NCBI GenBank assembly: GCA_032718475.1
Contig: JAUCBJ010004016.1
Location: forward strand, 1-64,000
From: Nemertoderma westbladi
Lineage: Eukaryota; Xenacoelomorpha; Nemertodermatida; Nemertodermatidae
DNA: 64,000 nucleotides
Direction of reading: 5' to 3'
Positions 10,742-23,100 of the stretch are shown here, piece after piece; position 1 is the first letter of the stretch; each line of letters starts with the position of its first letter. The position numbers were made by a program, and so were the translations under genes. Under the pieces are notes generated by a model. The model was given only the letters and a program-made list of their open reading frames with translations. It did no database searches and had not been told where the DNA came from.

Positions 10742-11434
10742 TGGCTAGACGCGATTCCCTGCAGTTCCCTAGGTCTCAAGCTTTCTAACTCTCAGCTCCG
10801 CCTATCAATCGCTACCCGCCTCGGCTGCAAATTTACCGAGCCCCACGCCTGCACCAGGTGTGGAAGCCCAGTCCATGCGGATGGACTACCCGGCCTTTAT
10901 TGCCAGAAGAGTGCTGGCCGATTCGCCCGCCATTCAATGTTGAATGAGATTGTGAAGCGTGGGTTGGCCAGCTGTAATATCCCCTCTATTCTAGAACCAC
11001 CCGGCCTCTCTAGAACAAATGGTAAACGGGTAGATGGGATGACTCTAGTACCTTGGGAGAGCGGAAAGACTTTGACCTGGGACGCCTCTGTGGTGGACCC
11101 CCTCGCACCAAGCCACTTATCCACCAGCCAAAATGAGGGAGGACGCGTTGCCCAGGAACAGGAGAAAATAAAAACACGAAAGTACCTGGATCTTATAGAC
11201 TGCGGTTATCAATTTACTCCTGTTGCGTTTGAGACCTTTGGCCGACCAGGACCAGCCACTGCAACCTTCCTGAAAGACCTAGGGAGACGAATTCACAACG
11301 CTACCATGGAGCCACGATCCCATCGATTCCTGTTGCAGAGGCTGTCAATATCAATCTTAATGGGTAACGCCGCATCTATCCTGGGAACATTAGACTCTAG
11401 TAACTCTGATGGGCTTTTTGATTTACTCGAATAA
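10742..11434 (+). pseudogene. 5'-truncated LINE: C-terminal part of a reverse-transcriptase ORF
   Basis: A frame is open from about 10742 to the TAA ending at 11434, with an internal ATG at 10937. The translation resembles the region after the RT domain in many invertebrate non-LTR elements: a Cys-rich stretch (CKFTEPHACTRCGSPVH, then a YCQKSAGRFARH-like segment), DGMTLVPWESGKTLTWDAS, and a terminal RLSISILMGNAASILGTL block. The RT and endonuclease parts are absent, as in a 5'-truncated insertion. An A-rich run precedes it at about 10720-10730. The clade is not determined. Confidence 0.65.
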
Positions 11435-11689
11435 ATACAACCATTACGTAATAATTTACCTTATACTTCTAGATCAGTAACAATTACTGAAAGAGACATA
11501 AAATAATTAAGTTTTTTTTTAATAAAAAAATTATTCTAAATAACTTTACTTGGAAATTTTAAATACAGAAATTTCAGTTTATTAAATATTAGTTTTTTTG
11601 CACCGTTAAAGATTAAATAAAGTTTGGATGGTACTCATGCCCTCATTCTTCTTAATTATATGTATATCATATAATTTATTACAGGCTAG
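11435..11689. other. AT-rich spacer
   Basis: Short A and T runs and no gene; probably the LINE 3' tail followed by unique sequence. Confidence 0.35.
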
Positions 11690-12540
11690 GCATAGTTTGT
11701 CTAGCTGTTAGCACAATATTAGTTAGCCAGATAATATACACACACACCAATATTGGTTACACCATGTCATATAATTGATAACACTGTAGTTCAGTTAGCA
11801 CAATATTAGTTAGCCAGATAATATACACACTCGCCATGGTTACACCTAGTCATATAATTGATGACACTGTAGTTCAGTTGTTAGCACAATATTAGCTAGC
11901 CAGATAATATACACACTCGCCAATATTGCGGTTAAACCTAGTCATATAATTGATTACACTGAAGTTCAGTTAGCACAATATTAGTTAGCCAGATAATATA
12001 CACACTCGCCAATATTGCGGTTAAACCTAGTCATATAATTGATTACACTGAAGTTCAGTTAGCACAATATTAGTTAGCCAGATAATATACACACTCGCCA
12101 ATATTGCGGTTAAACCTAGTCATATAATTGATTACACTGAAGTTCAGTTAGCACAATATTAGTTAGTCAGATAATATACACACTCGCCAATATTGCGGTT
12201 AAACCTAGTCATATAATTGATTACACTGAAGTTCAGTTAGCACAATATTAGTTAGCCAGATAATATACACACTCGCCATGGTTACACCTAGTCATATAAT
12301 TGATTACACTGTAGTTGAGTTGTTAGCACAATATTAGCTAGCCAGATAATATACACACTCGCCAATATTGCGGTTAAACCTAGTCATATAATTGATTACA
12401 CTGAAGTTCAGTTAGCACAATATTAGTTAGACAGATAATATACACACTCGCCATGGTTACACCTTGTCATATAATTGATTACACAGTAGTTCTGTTAGCA
12501 CAATATTAGTTAGTCAGTTAATATACACGCTCTCCAATAT
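11690..12540. repeat. 89-bp tandem array, about 9 copies
   Basis: Repeating landmarks are GCACAATATTAGTTAGCC, AGATAATATACACACTCGCC, AATATTGCGGTTAAACC and GTCATATAATTGATTACAC. Successive TCATATAATTGATTACAC words at 11942, 12031 and 12120 give a period of 89 bp. Some units lack the AATATTGCGG part and read GCCATGGTTACACC instead, so two unit variants are interspersed. Confidence 0.85.
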
Positions 12541-13008
12541 TGGTTTTAATAATAATAATAATTGGATCTTTACTTGTTATCCAAAGGATATGAAATTACA
12601 TTCAAAGAAATTGAAGGACGTGTTAGATTTAAATACATTTGGTTACATTTTAGTTCAGGTTAGTTAAAAATTGCAATGTTAGTAAAATAATTTGGTGCGC
12701 AAAATCAAGTGGCCAGCGATAAGTCGAGGATAATGATGTACACGCACTGTTTAAGAGGGGGGAGAACATGTTGTAGGCGTGGCGTGGGCAGGAAATATAG
12801 TTGTCGGTTGTACCTTTGGGGTTAGCACAAAAAGCGCAGAAACGGGATTCATACAGACTCAATATGGATTTTATTATAGATTCAATAATAATGTTAAATA
12901 TTTTGCAAGATCAGCCTCTAGATATGACTATACGGAATATAACTTTATGGACTTTATCAACTTTAAGACATGTACCAAACGTTAGAACTACAACACACAT
13001 CTTTGAAC
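12541..13008. other. Gene-free spacer
   Basis: Contains a short (AAT)n run near 12547-12562. Overlapping small open frames on both strands show no family resemblance. Confidence 0.35.
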
Positions 13009-14998
13009 GGTTGGTGAAAATTCTTAGCCCGCGTGTTTTCTTAGCCCGCGAGTATTCTTAGCCCGCGAGTATTCTTAGCCCGCCGGTATTCTTAGGCCGC
13101 GAGTATTCTTAGCCCGCGGGTATTCTTAGCCAGTGAGTATTCTTAGCCCGCGAGTTAGTAAAGGAGCAGGTTAGTAAAGGAGCAGGTTAGTAAAGGAGCA
13201 GGTTTCAGAGGCGTATTGGGGGAACCAAAACAATAAACGTTATTGTTTTGCAGGCTAAGAATACCCACGGGCTGAGAATACCAACGGGCTAAGAATACCC
13301 ATGGGCTAAGAATACTCGCGGGCTAAGAAAACCCATGTGCTAAGAATACCCACGGGTTAATAATACGCACAGGCTAAGAATACACGCGGTCTAAGAATAC
13401 GCACGGGCTAAGACTACACGCGGTCTAAGAATACTACTACTACTAGGATCGGCATGCTGCATTGCAGCTGCATTTTTAAGAATGCTGTGCCGGCTTGTCA
13501 ACAAAATTGCACCGCCACAACTCCCTATCACCCATGACATTTGCTAGATCATCCGCATCTTTAAGGCCAGTGTCCTTTAAAATGCGTCTCAAGAAAGTCA
13601 TAAGCTGTCCACCATGCTTATTCACTCCATGAGGCTGCCAAGGTACAAGATTATGCACTGGCTGGTCCTCACGGCGAAAGCAATGTCCTGCAAAGCGGAG
13701 GCGATTTTGTTCTAGTGTCAAGCTTGGGGGAACCAATGAGACACCTCCAATGTTATATAGTGTCTGGTTGGAGATGTGTGCATTGTACTTGACACAATGA
13801 ACCCGGCGTAGCATTCTTGTGAATGTGCCATCCAGAGATTTGGTGTCCTCAACAGTTAGAGCCCAGCATGGACTCCCGTAGAGGAGTACTGGAACTACTG
13901 CTGCTCTAAATAATCGGACCTTAAGTTTCCGATTAATTCTAGGTGACTTCCAAATCCTGGAAAGCCTATTCAAGGCTGCCCATGCCTTTCCCTTACGTAT
14001 TCGAAGGTCCTCACCTGACTTCCGGATCCATGATCCCAGGTAACAGAAGTCGTCCACATGCTCAAGCATGCCATCCTTTGAGCTTATGCTCATCCGATCA
14101 GAGACTTGCTGAGGACTTTCAAAGTTAACTGTCAGAATTTTGGTCTTTCTGGAGTTAATAAAAAGACCAACACTAGAAGCAGCATGTTCTAATGAGCTGA
14201 GGAGCCGTTGGGCTCCCTCTAATGATTCTGAGAGTACTCCTAAGTCATCAGCAAAGTCTAGATCAGTTAGGTACTTGGCAGGATTTCCTCGACTTCTGGA
14301 GCCAGTAGGTGGAGTTATCATCACCCCATCATCATTATGATGATCTAAGGACATGCGTAGAACATAGTCAACCACAATAATGAACAAGAATGGTGCAAGT
14401 GTGTCTCCTTGGAGGACGCCCCATAACACTTCAAATGGTTCTGTGTCACCGTCAACAGTAGACACAAATGTTGCGAACCATCGTATACTGATCTGATTGC
14501 TGCAATAATTTCATCAGGAATCCCATATAATGAAAGTATGCTGAACATACGTGACAGAGAGACTGAATCAAAGGCCTTGAAGAAGTCAACAAAGATAACA
14601 GCCAGATGCCTGTCTTTCTTTTTTGATAATTCTTCAATTATCCTTCTAAGTGCCAAAATGGGCTCCATGGTCCCACGACCTTTACGGAACCCATTCTGAT
14701 TTCCACGGAGCAGTCTCTCAATGGGATCCCTGATGCGATTTAATAGAATCCTATTGTATAGCTTTGCAGCAATCGAGATCAATGAGATTCCCCGAAAAGA
14801 ACCATAGAGTGTTAGGTTGCCCTTCTTTGGAACTGGCACCAACTTATTTGTTTTCATTTCTTGTGGGACTCTTGTTGTTCGGTACATGTCTACTATGATG
14901 GGATAGATGGTCTAAGAATACCCACGGGCTAAGAATGCACGCGGGGTAAGGATACATTCGGGCTAAGAACACCCACCGGCTAAGAATTCCTGAGACCC
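13009..14998. mobile_element. Tandem-repeat-bearing element, copy 1 (interrupted by a LINE)
   Basis: Carries many copies of a roughly 17-20-bp unit containing CTAAGAATAC and CCGCGGG. Units point one way at 13018-13150 and the other way at 13255-13434, around a core with GAGCAGGTTTCAGAGGCG and CCAAAACAATAAACG. The left end (GGTTGGTGAAAATTCTTAGC) and right end (GGCTAAGAATTCCTGAGACC) both match, inverted, the ends of the copy at 33157-33660. Flanks TTTGAAC (13002-13008) and TGTGAAC (14999-15005) resemble a 7-bp target duplication with one mismatch. A LINE at 13435-14908 sits inside. Confidence 0.7.
13435..14908 (-). pseudogene. 5'-truncated, frameshifted non-LTR retrotransposon (RT domain)
   Basis: On the minus strand the upstream frame (14887 down to about 14465) encodes RT fingers and palm: a YNRILLNRIRD block, NQNGFRKGRGT and the first catalytic Asp in IFVDFFKAFDSV. 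A frameshift near 14465-14475 moves to the frame 14465-13476, which carries LQGDTLAPFLFI, the catalytic FADD in LDFADDLGVLS, and thumb and C-terminal blocks (FCYLGSWIRKSG; LLYGSPCWALT; RFAGHCFRR). The endonuclease part is missing. A (TAC)n tract at the 3' side fits a LINE tail. GGTCTAAGAATAC flanks it at 13422-13434 and 14909-14921, which reads as a 13-bp target duplication within the host array. Confidence 0.8.
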
Positions 14999-15007
14999 TG
15001 TGAACTC

Positions 15008-15150
15008 ATGGAATCAATACACCTAACATAAAATTCTTGGAATTGATACACCTACCAGTAATCGTATGGAAACAATACACCTAACAGTAATCGGGTGGAA
15101 GCGATACACCTAACATTAAATGTGTGGAAGCGATACACCTAACATGTATA
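15008..15150. repeat. 29-bp tandem repeat, about 5 copies
   Basis: Successive units contain GATACACCTAAC with variable tails ending in GTGG. It lies immediately right of the 13009-14998 element. Confidence 0.75.
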
Positions 15151-15459
15151 TTTACTATATATTCCCATTGCAGCTGCATGGGGGCGCAAGGTAAAAAAAC
15201 ACACTGAAAATTTATCTGGCAAATTAAATTCACCTAACATAGCTTGAAACTTCGCGACATGATTTTTTTCGTAATTTGAGACAACTGTTAGCGGAAAGTG
15301 TTAGCACAATTGCGAAGTTAGCACAATGATTGTGGGAATCTGGCGAAATGTTAGGTGTATTACGCGTTTGCACGCGCACAGAGACTTTTGAAAAACGGCC
15401 ATAGTATAATTATATCAGTTCGCTGATGGCTCGCCATTCGTGTCTCGCCCCACATTAAG

Positions 15460-15800
15460 TGTGACGGAATCCACTGGAGTTGACAGTGGTGGATTCCGAC
15501 CGGTGTGTGGATTGTACGCGTCGTCGCGTCCGTGGGCTCTTGGGCTAGCACTGTATATATTAGGCCGAAGGCCGTTGAAAATGACAGGGTTAAATTGTCA
15601 GTATTAATAATCACAGTAATTGATAATAGCAGTCTGAATATAATAATATGCAATACAAACAGTAACGATGACGGTCAAAACTGTTCCGGTCTCACAACCT
15701 TAAGGAAATCAACTAAACTAAATCAGTAATCACAACGGTTATATCATTGACACATATTACATTAGCCCTACACTACAGGATGGCCTTTATGCGCTCTTGT
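15460..15800 (+). mobile_element. Diverged LTR fragment related to the 5967/8094 LTRs
   Basis: Begins TGTGACGGAATCCAC and shares ordered blocks with the 5967-6616 LTR: GATTCCGACCGG, GGGCTAGCA-type, GGCCGAAGGCCGTT and GATGACGGTCAA...CCGGTCT, followed by a similar AT-rich stretch. It is probably a solo or truncated LTR of a sister family. The right boundary is not defined. Confidence 0.6.
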
Positions 15801-17446
15801 CCAAAAAGTTCGCACAATAATAATTTAAATAATATTATTAAAAGTTTGACGTCCGAATAAAATCAGATTACGCCTTAGCAGCCCAACTACTTGTTGAGGC
15901 TCACTCAACGTGTTGGCGGGCCTATTTTACACAAGCGGCGATACCTTTACCGTATGGTAGTTAATATGTCCAGATGTTTAGGTAAAACCAGTAGTGTGTT
16001 CTTTGCATATTTAACATGAGCCTATGGGGAGTATTGTTGTTGTAAGATAAGTCAGGGGAAGGGAAATACAACTCAACAACTAGACAACTCTACAACTTTC
16101 AGCTATCCCGGGAGGTTGATTGACAGACACTTCTAAGCTTTGATATTTAGCCGCTCTAGGTAGACTTACATTAGGCAAACTCCAAGTGATTTCCTAAAGG
16201 GAATTTGCCATTTCCTATTATGTAGGATCCAATAGGACGTTATTTGAAAGCGTTACTGTACATACAATAGTGTATTAATTATTGTTGTACCTTGTACGGA
16301 ATAATGTTGCTAGTAAAATATATATTCGAGATTGCGGAATTCTGGAATATTAATAAGTCAACAATTTATTATCATTAATGAGTCAAGTTTTTGATGAGCA
16401 GTTGCAAAAATAAAAACAATGCCCCTATGGGAATGTTTCCCTTAAGATTTATCCTCCTGTACACTTTACCTGGGTTGTCTGGTGGACGAGAACCTAAGCT
16501 ATTGATTTTCGTTTATTGTTTTGCGGCAGTAAAATAAAGTTATAAAAGACGATTTACAAAAAAGTTCCGTATTTCAAGTACATGTACGGCAAAAATCGAA
16601 TTTGGTTGGATAATACCAGATACGATATTTTTGAGTGTCATATGCCTATTCGTAATCGTAATCAGTGTCTCACAAAACCCACAATGTCTTAAAATTAGGT
16701 TGATTTGGTAATCGCCTACTTTGCAAAGCTGTGCCCAACAAAAGTTATAATAGCTTCTACGATATTTTAGCCAATAGCCGCGGAAACATACAACCTCCAG
16801 GACTATTTTGTAGATTTTGTAGCAATAATTTCTGCATCTACTGTATATTTCAATATTTTATCACATTAATGGTCTCATGTGGGGCCACATATATATATAT
16901 ATATATATTGAAAGAAATAATATGTGAATTATTCAATAACAAAGAAATATACAATAATTTGTAGCCAAGGCGACTAAGAAGTAAAATAGTGCTTTTTTAT
17001 ACGTTGTTGAACTCGGTTACCATGGCAACAAACCGCAAACCTGTTTTATGTCCGTTTTATGTTTACCCCCTGCTGATAGATCTTGTTTCAGACTGCCATC
17101 TGGAATTATTCCAGTTTGTGTCACAATTATTAACCCCCTGCAGCCCATGACATGCATGGTCTGTCCATGGACTTCTAGAATATTAATTTATACCAGGACT
17201 GGAAACTGTTTATTCGGAAATACCAGTTGAGGCCTGCTTTCTGATTTTTGCTAGCAGTTATTTATTTTATGAATCATCATATCTAAACCGCTACCGTTTG
17301 AGTTGTTCTGAACGGATTTTAATAATTTATGTAGCATTAGATGCTCAGATTTCTCAGCTATACTTATATAAAATAAAACAAACTCTTACACTTAGCCGTG
17401 CCATTATAGAAATTTTTCGAAATAATAAAATGATCTTAAAATATTT
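15801..17446. other. Gene-free region with dispersed repeat and (TA)n
   Basis: Positions 16216-16262 match about 4718-4760 in inverse orientation (a block with CGCTTTCAAATAACGTC and ATTGGATCCTA). A CGTTTATTGTTTTGCGG word lies near 16508. (AT)n occupies about 16888-16909. No convincing coding sequence. Confidence 0.45.
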
Positions 17447-17800
17447 GTTCTAGAACAAAATAATTTTTATATTAAATGATTAGATAATATGTTCTAGAAC
17501 ATTTAAAAAAAAAGTAACAAAAACTAGCTAGTATAAAAATACTGTATATACAAAGATAACATAAAATAAAAAGTGTATGCAAAGATAATATATATATAAC
17601 ATATTATATTATATTATATATATAACATATTAACATATTTTACAAAATTTTAAAAATTAATAAATTAGCTAGTGCTTTTTACTTCTTGTTCTAGAACAAA
17701 AAATATTTGTTCAAGAACAAAATTTTTATATTAAATGAATAGATAATATGTTCTAGAACATTTAAAAAGAATAAACAAAAACTAGCTAGTATTAAAAATG
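17447..17800. repeat. Direct-repeat pair with GTTCTAGAAC palindromes
   Basis: About 17447-17535 and 17685-17790 are similar direct copies. Each has two GTTCTAGAAC dyads about 40-60 bp apart, TTTTTATATTAAATGA, GATAATATG and ACTAGCTAGT. The DNA between them is extremely AT-rich. The motifs match those in the foldback element at 5545-5880. Confidence 0.65.
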
Positions 17801-17879
17801 TAACCGTAACAAAATGTAATTGTACGTAGAATATATTACAATCTAAATATAATTATATTGAATATATAGGTGACACGGC

Positions 17880-18090
17880 AAACTGTAAGAGAGCCGGGGG
17901 GAGAGCACGGCAAACTGATAGAGAGCCGGGGGGGGCACGGCAAATTGTAAGAGAGCCGGGGGGGGGGCACGGCAAACTTTAAGAGAGCCGGGGGGGGGGG
18001 CACGGCAAACTGTAAGAGAGCCGGGGGGGGGCACGGCAAACTTTAAGAGAGCCGGGGGAGGGGGGGGCACGGCAAACTGTAAGAGAGCCC
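17880..18090. repeat. G-rich tandem repeat, ~30-bp unit, about 6-7 copies
   Basis: Units read GCACGGCAAACTGTAAGAGA followed by GCCGGGG with a variable G run (4 to about 12 G). Predicted proteins on the minus strand are artefacts of this repeat. Confidence 0.85.
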
Positions 18091-18269
18091 AAATAATTGG
18101 CTTGGCTGATTGGCTTAATGTCTGGCCTGGTTTAAGATGGTGTGTGGTGTAGCGGTATGAATTCCCTTTGCCCTTTGAACTAATGAGGCAGTATGTATCC
18201 AGTGCAGAAGGAGGCAGGCAGGCAGGTGGGTTGAGATTGAGCTTAGCTCGTTATTTTATGTTTTACCGG

Positions 18270-19486
18270 GATCTAGGACACTTCCCCCCCGGACACTTCC
18301 CCCCCGCCCAAGTAGGACACTTCCCCCCCCGGACACTTCCCCCCCGGACACTTGCCCCCCGGACACTTCCCCCCCAGTTAAAGTGTTAAAATTAATCTGG
18401 GTGCATCAAAGCAATAAACAAAAGTTAAAGATGGTTACAGGACAAGTTGTATCTAGACAAGTTTTTCAAAATTATAAAAGAAACATTTTTATAGTCAAAT
18501 TTTGTTTGTTTTTCTTTTAATTCCTTTAATTCTTTTAATTTCTTTTAATTGGGGGCTGCCGCCCCCAAACCCCCGCTTCTTTTGTTGGGGGCTACCGCCC
18601 CCAAACCCCCGCTTCTTTTCTTGGGGGCTGCCGCCCCCAAACCCCCGTTCTTTTCTTGGGGGTTATCGCCCCCAGACCCCGGCATTTCCCTGAGTGCCCG
18701 TGGTGAAAGACTTAAGACCACTTTGAAATAATTAATTCATGTTTGTATCATCAGATAATAAATTGACTAAGCCTAAAGTAGGAGCTGTATTGAATGTTAA
18801 CCAATTTAATATATAAATTACTACAATATTATATAATTCAACAAAATCCTATTAAAAATATTGCAAGTAACCAGGAAATTTAATATGTAGTGTGTATAAT
18901 ATCTATATAGTATGTATAGTAGTAATATATATATCAATATGTAATGCTGAACACAGAATACAGGTCGACGCATGTCGATTTTACCCTGGAGAGGTATAAT
19001 TTTGATTGCAACAATAATATTCATCCCCATCTGCTACAATTTGAAGAAGACTATTACATAATAATACCTATAATTAAAACAATTAATTATTATTATTCTA
19101 TAGTAAATAAAAACAGTATATCATTCCGGGGATGGAATTTATACGTCATCGAATATAATTAATTGTTTAAAGATTAGCAAACAATACGATGTAATTGCAT
19201 TGATAAAACCCATAAATAAAACTTGGATATAAAATGTAAAATCGGGATGCAAAAGATCACTTTCTGAGCTACGAAAGGAAAATTGAATACAACTTATCTG
19301 GATACAAGCGGTCCGTTTACCTTACAAAATTAAAAATACGAATGTGCGAAGTTAAGAACAGTCGGGGGGGAAGTGTCCGCGGGGGGGAAGTGTCTGGGGG
19401 GGAAGTGTCCGGGGGGGAAGTGTCCTACTTGAGCGGGGGGGAACTGTCCGGGGGGGAAGTGTCCGGGGGGGAAGTGTCCGAACACC
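18270..19486. mobile_element. Element bounded by inverted C/G-rich minisatellites, 10-bp flanking direct repeat
   Basis: The left end has about five GGACACTTCCCCCCC units (18275-18375). The right end has the reverse complement, GGGGGGAAGTGTCC, about seven times (19362-19480). GTTTTACCGG occurs just outside both ends (18260-18269 and 19487-19496) and could be the target duplication. The interior holds a second tandem repeat (18548-18690), a GGTTACAG module near 18407-18440, and AT-rich non-coding DNA. No transposase is seen. Confidence 0.55.
18548..18690. repeat. ~37-bp tandem repeat, 4 copies
   Basis: Units have GGGGGCTGCCGCCCCCAAAC followed by CCCCGCTTCTTTT. Each unit contains an inverted GGGGGC...GCCCCC dyad and could fold into a hairpin. 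It lies inside the 18270-19486 element. Confidence 0.85.
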
Positions 19487-20170
19487 GTTTTACCGGCATA
19501 GAATTTTTAGCTCTGATGTACATGAAGCAGTGAAGGGTGAAGCACGAGCACAACATAAGCCAAACCTAACTTATTCAGTTATTCAGCTATATCTGGAAAT
19601 ATGTAATTACTTAATAATTAATTAATTAACTTATATTATAGGTTATTAATTAGGTTAATTATTGTGAATGAATTCACAATAATTAACTTAATTAATTAAT
19701 TATTTTATTTATATAGGTCTCAATAAGAAGGTGTACTTCTAAGCTGCCCAAATGTATTAATCTATTAATTTATTTACACGATTGTTGCAGAAATCTACGT
19801 AAATACTTTAATGGAGATTGGACAGTCTCCTACAGTATTAATTTATTTACGCGGTTGAAGTACAAATCCGAGTAAATACTTTAAAGGAAGTCGGGCAATT
19901 AACGTTTTTACGTATGGAAGCTGTCGGGCGACCGTAGTCACAACATTTTAATTAAAATTTATGACATTATACATTAAAATGGTCACACAAAATAAACTGA
20001 ATAAAAACTGAAAACATTAAACTATCTGGCCAAAGATACATGGCGGGCACACGGCACAGGCACTCACTTGGTTACCGATTACCATTAATTGCTTCTTTGC
20101 CTAACCTTACACTCAAGTTAAAAATTATGCCTTAAACTGTTAAAGGTTAAAGCCCCTCATACTGTCATAA
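19487..20170. other. AT-rich spacer before the LINE
   Basis: TTAATTAATTAA-type repeats near 19610-19700, including an inverted pair around GAATTCACAATAATTAAC. No gene seen. The 5' end of the LINE may lie in the right part. Confidence 0.4.
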
Positions 20171-23100
20171 GGAACTGGAGGGTATACACTAAAGCCCAAT
20201 ATTGGATCTCCCTCCAATCAGCCAATAGTCAAACCAACATCTATTGATGTAATACAGTACAAGCACAAGCAATGTACAAGCAATGTACCTAATGTTAATG
20301 TACCAAATGTTATTGTTGTTGCGACACTCGGCACTGTACCTAATGTTAATGTACCCAATGTTGTCGCGACACCCGGCAAAGTACCTAATGTTAATGCTAA
20401 AGTAATTACTCATATCAACATGTTACCCGGCAACTCACTTCACCTTTGCATTATGAACCCCAGGTCAGCCCGAAACAAAAGCGCCGAGATTGTGGAATTC
20501 ATTTCCAACAATAATATTGACATATGCGCGCTAACAGAAACCTGGTTCAGCGCTAACGATACAGTGGCAAAGAACCTTTGCGCTCCAAAGGGATACACTA
20601 TCGATGACTCACCACGGCTTAACCGCCCTGGTGGAGGCACCGGTGTAATTCTAAAAGACTCATTACACTACACACTGCACAGCACTAACGAAAATAGCTC
20701 ATTCGAATACTCAGTATGGTCCATTAAATCTTCTAACACCAAACTATGTTTGGTCGTTATCTACCGCCCACCATATAGTACAGCTCATCCCATTACATGC
20801 TTAACGTTTTTTGACGAATTCCCGAAATTCATCGAACCATGGCTTTGCTGTGAGGAGCGACTAATTGTGGTAGGCGACTTTAATATACATGTAGACATAG
20901 AAGATAATTACGATGCATCTAAGTTTTTGGACATTCTTGACAGTATAGGCTTACAACAACACGTTTCCATCCCAACCCACGAATCCGGACACACACTTGA
21001 CCTAATAATGACTAGAAATTGCGGCGATTTGACTGTAAGTCCACCGACCGGATCGTATTACGTTTCCGATCACTGTGTGGTGCAATGCCTCATTTCTATA
21101 CCGAAGCCCCAATCTATTCCTAAAACTATTCAATTTCGAAATATAGGGTCAGTAGTAGTTGACGATTTGAACAGGGATATATGCAACTCAGATCTCTGTA
21201 AACCATCATTTACCGCTCTCAACATTGATGAACAGGCATTAACCTACAATAAAACGCTTTCTGCATTGATTGACAAACACGCCCCAATAAAGACCAAATC
21301 AATTACTGAACGCTCTGGTCCAAAATGGTTCACCGGGAACGCTAGGAAACTGAAGTCCCAACGCCGGACTGCTGAACGGCATTGGCGGCAATCGAAATCA
21401 CCTACTGACATGGCGGAATTCAAACGAATTAGGAAACTATACACAGCACAATTAATTTCCGACCGTAGATCCTTTTACCGGGGCGAGATTGATGCATGTA
21501 ATGGTGATCAGAAGGCGCTGTTCAGCCTGGTTAGGTCGCTTGCAAAGCAACATAAAAATATTACTTATCCCGCCCACAGCTCTCCTACCGAACTAGCCAA
21601 CATGTTCGCTGACCACTTTGCTACAAAGATACAAATTATCAGAGATAATCTAGACGAAATGAATGCGACTGGATCTGGAATACGCGATCCCCTTTGCAGC
21701 TTTGAACCAGATGGTACATTAAGCATTACCGAAACAGACAACTCTGTGGCCAGCGCGTCACTCTCATCCTTTAAAGTACTGTCCACACCTAGCATTATAA
21801 AACTAATAAAATCTGCCCCAAATAAACAATGCCCTCTAGACCCATTACCTACAAGTACGCTAAAACATTGCATTTCAAGTCTTTGCACACCCATAACAAT
21901 TATGACTAATAACTCTCTGCAGAGTGGTACAGTCCCAGATATTTGGAAAACAGCGCAGGTCTCCCCATTACTAAAAAAAGTTAGTCTTGACTCGACTCTG
22001 AAGTTTAACTTCCGACCTGTTAGCGGTTTGCCCTTCGTTTCAAAAATTGCAGAAAGAGCGGTGGTGTCGCAATTTCTCCCCTATATAAACGAACATCATC
22101 CCTTGCCAACCAACGAATCTGGATATCGAAAATTTCATAGCACAGAAACAGCACTGATTAAAGTCCAATCAGATATTCTTATAAACATGGATAAGAAAAA
22201 AGTGACATTTCTAGTACTTCTAGATCTCAGCTCCGCCTTCGACACCGTTGACCACGATCGCCTTCTGCGTGTGTTCGAATCTGACCTGGGAATTTGCGGC
22301 ACATGTCTACGGTGGTTCTCATCCTTCCTCCGGGGGCGCCGCCAACACGTAACAACTCTCGGTTCCAATTCCAGAGAACACGTATTGGAATACGGCTTCC
22401 CCCAGGGTGCATGATTATCCTGTCACTATTTCAGTAATTTCGGGCGGGGTCTATTTACTATCATTGAGAACCACTTGCCAATCGCCTTACATGGATATGC
22501 TGATGACAAACAAACATACCATGCGTTTCAGCCATCAAGTGAATCCAACGAAACAGATGCATTACAAGCCCTCCAGAGATGTATTGCAGATATACGTAGG
22601 TGGTTTATTGTAAACAAACTTAAAATAAACGATGATAAAACCGAGTTTATAATACTGGGAACACCTCAACAACTCTCTAAAGTATCTACACAATACCTAA
22701 ACGTTGGTAACTTTAAAATACGCCCTGCAAAATTTGTAAAGAACCTCGGCACATGGTTCGATCCAAATCTCACCATGGGAAAATTCATATCCAAAACTTG
22801 TAATGCCGCGTTCTTCCACATCCATAATATTCGCCGTATCATCAACTTTCTTGACCAAAAGTCCGCTAAAACAGTTATACATTCACTTATTTCAAGTCGG
22901 ATTGACTACTGTAACGGCCTCCTCTATGGGGTGTCTAGCTACCAACTAGCAAAATTGCAACGTGTGCAAAACTCGGCCGCCCGCCTACTAACTAGGGTTC
23001 ACAAGTATGACCACATTACGCCGAGTCTCAAAGAATTACATTGGCTACCAGTGCGTAAACGCATTGAGTTTAAATTGCTTCTCCTTGTCCACAAGTCCAC

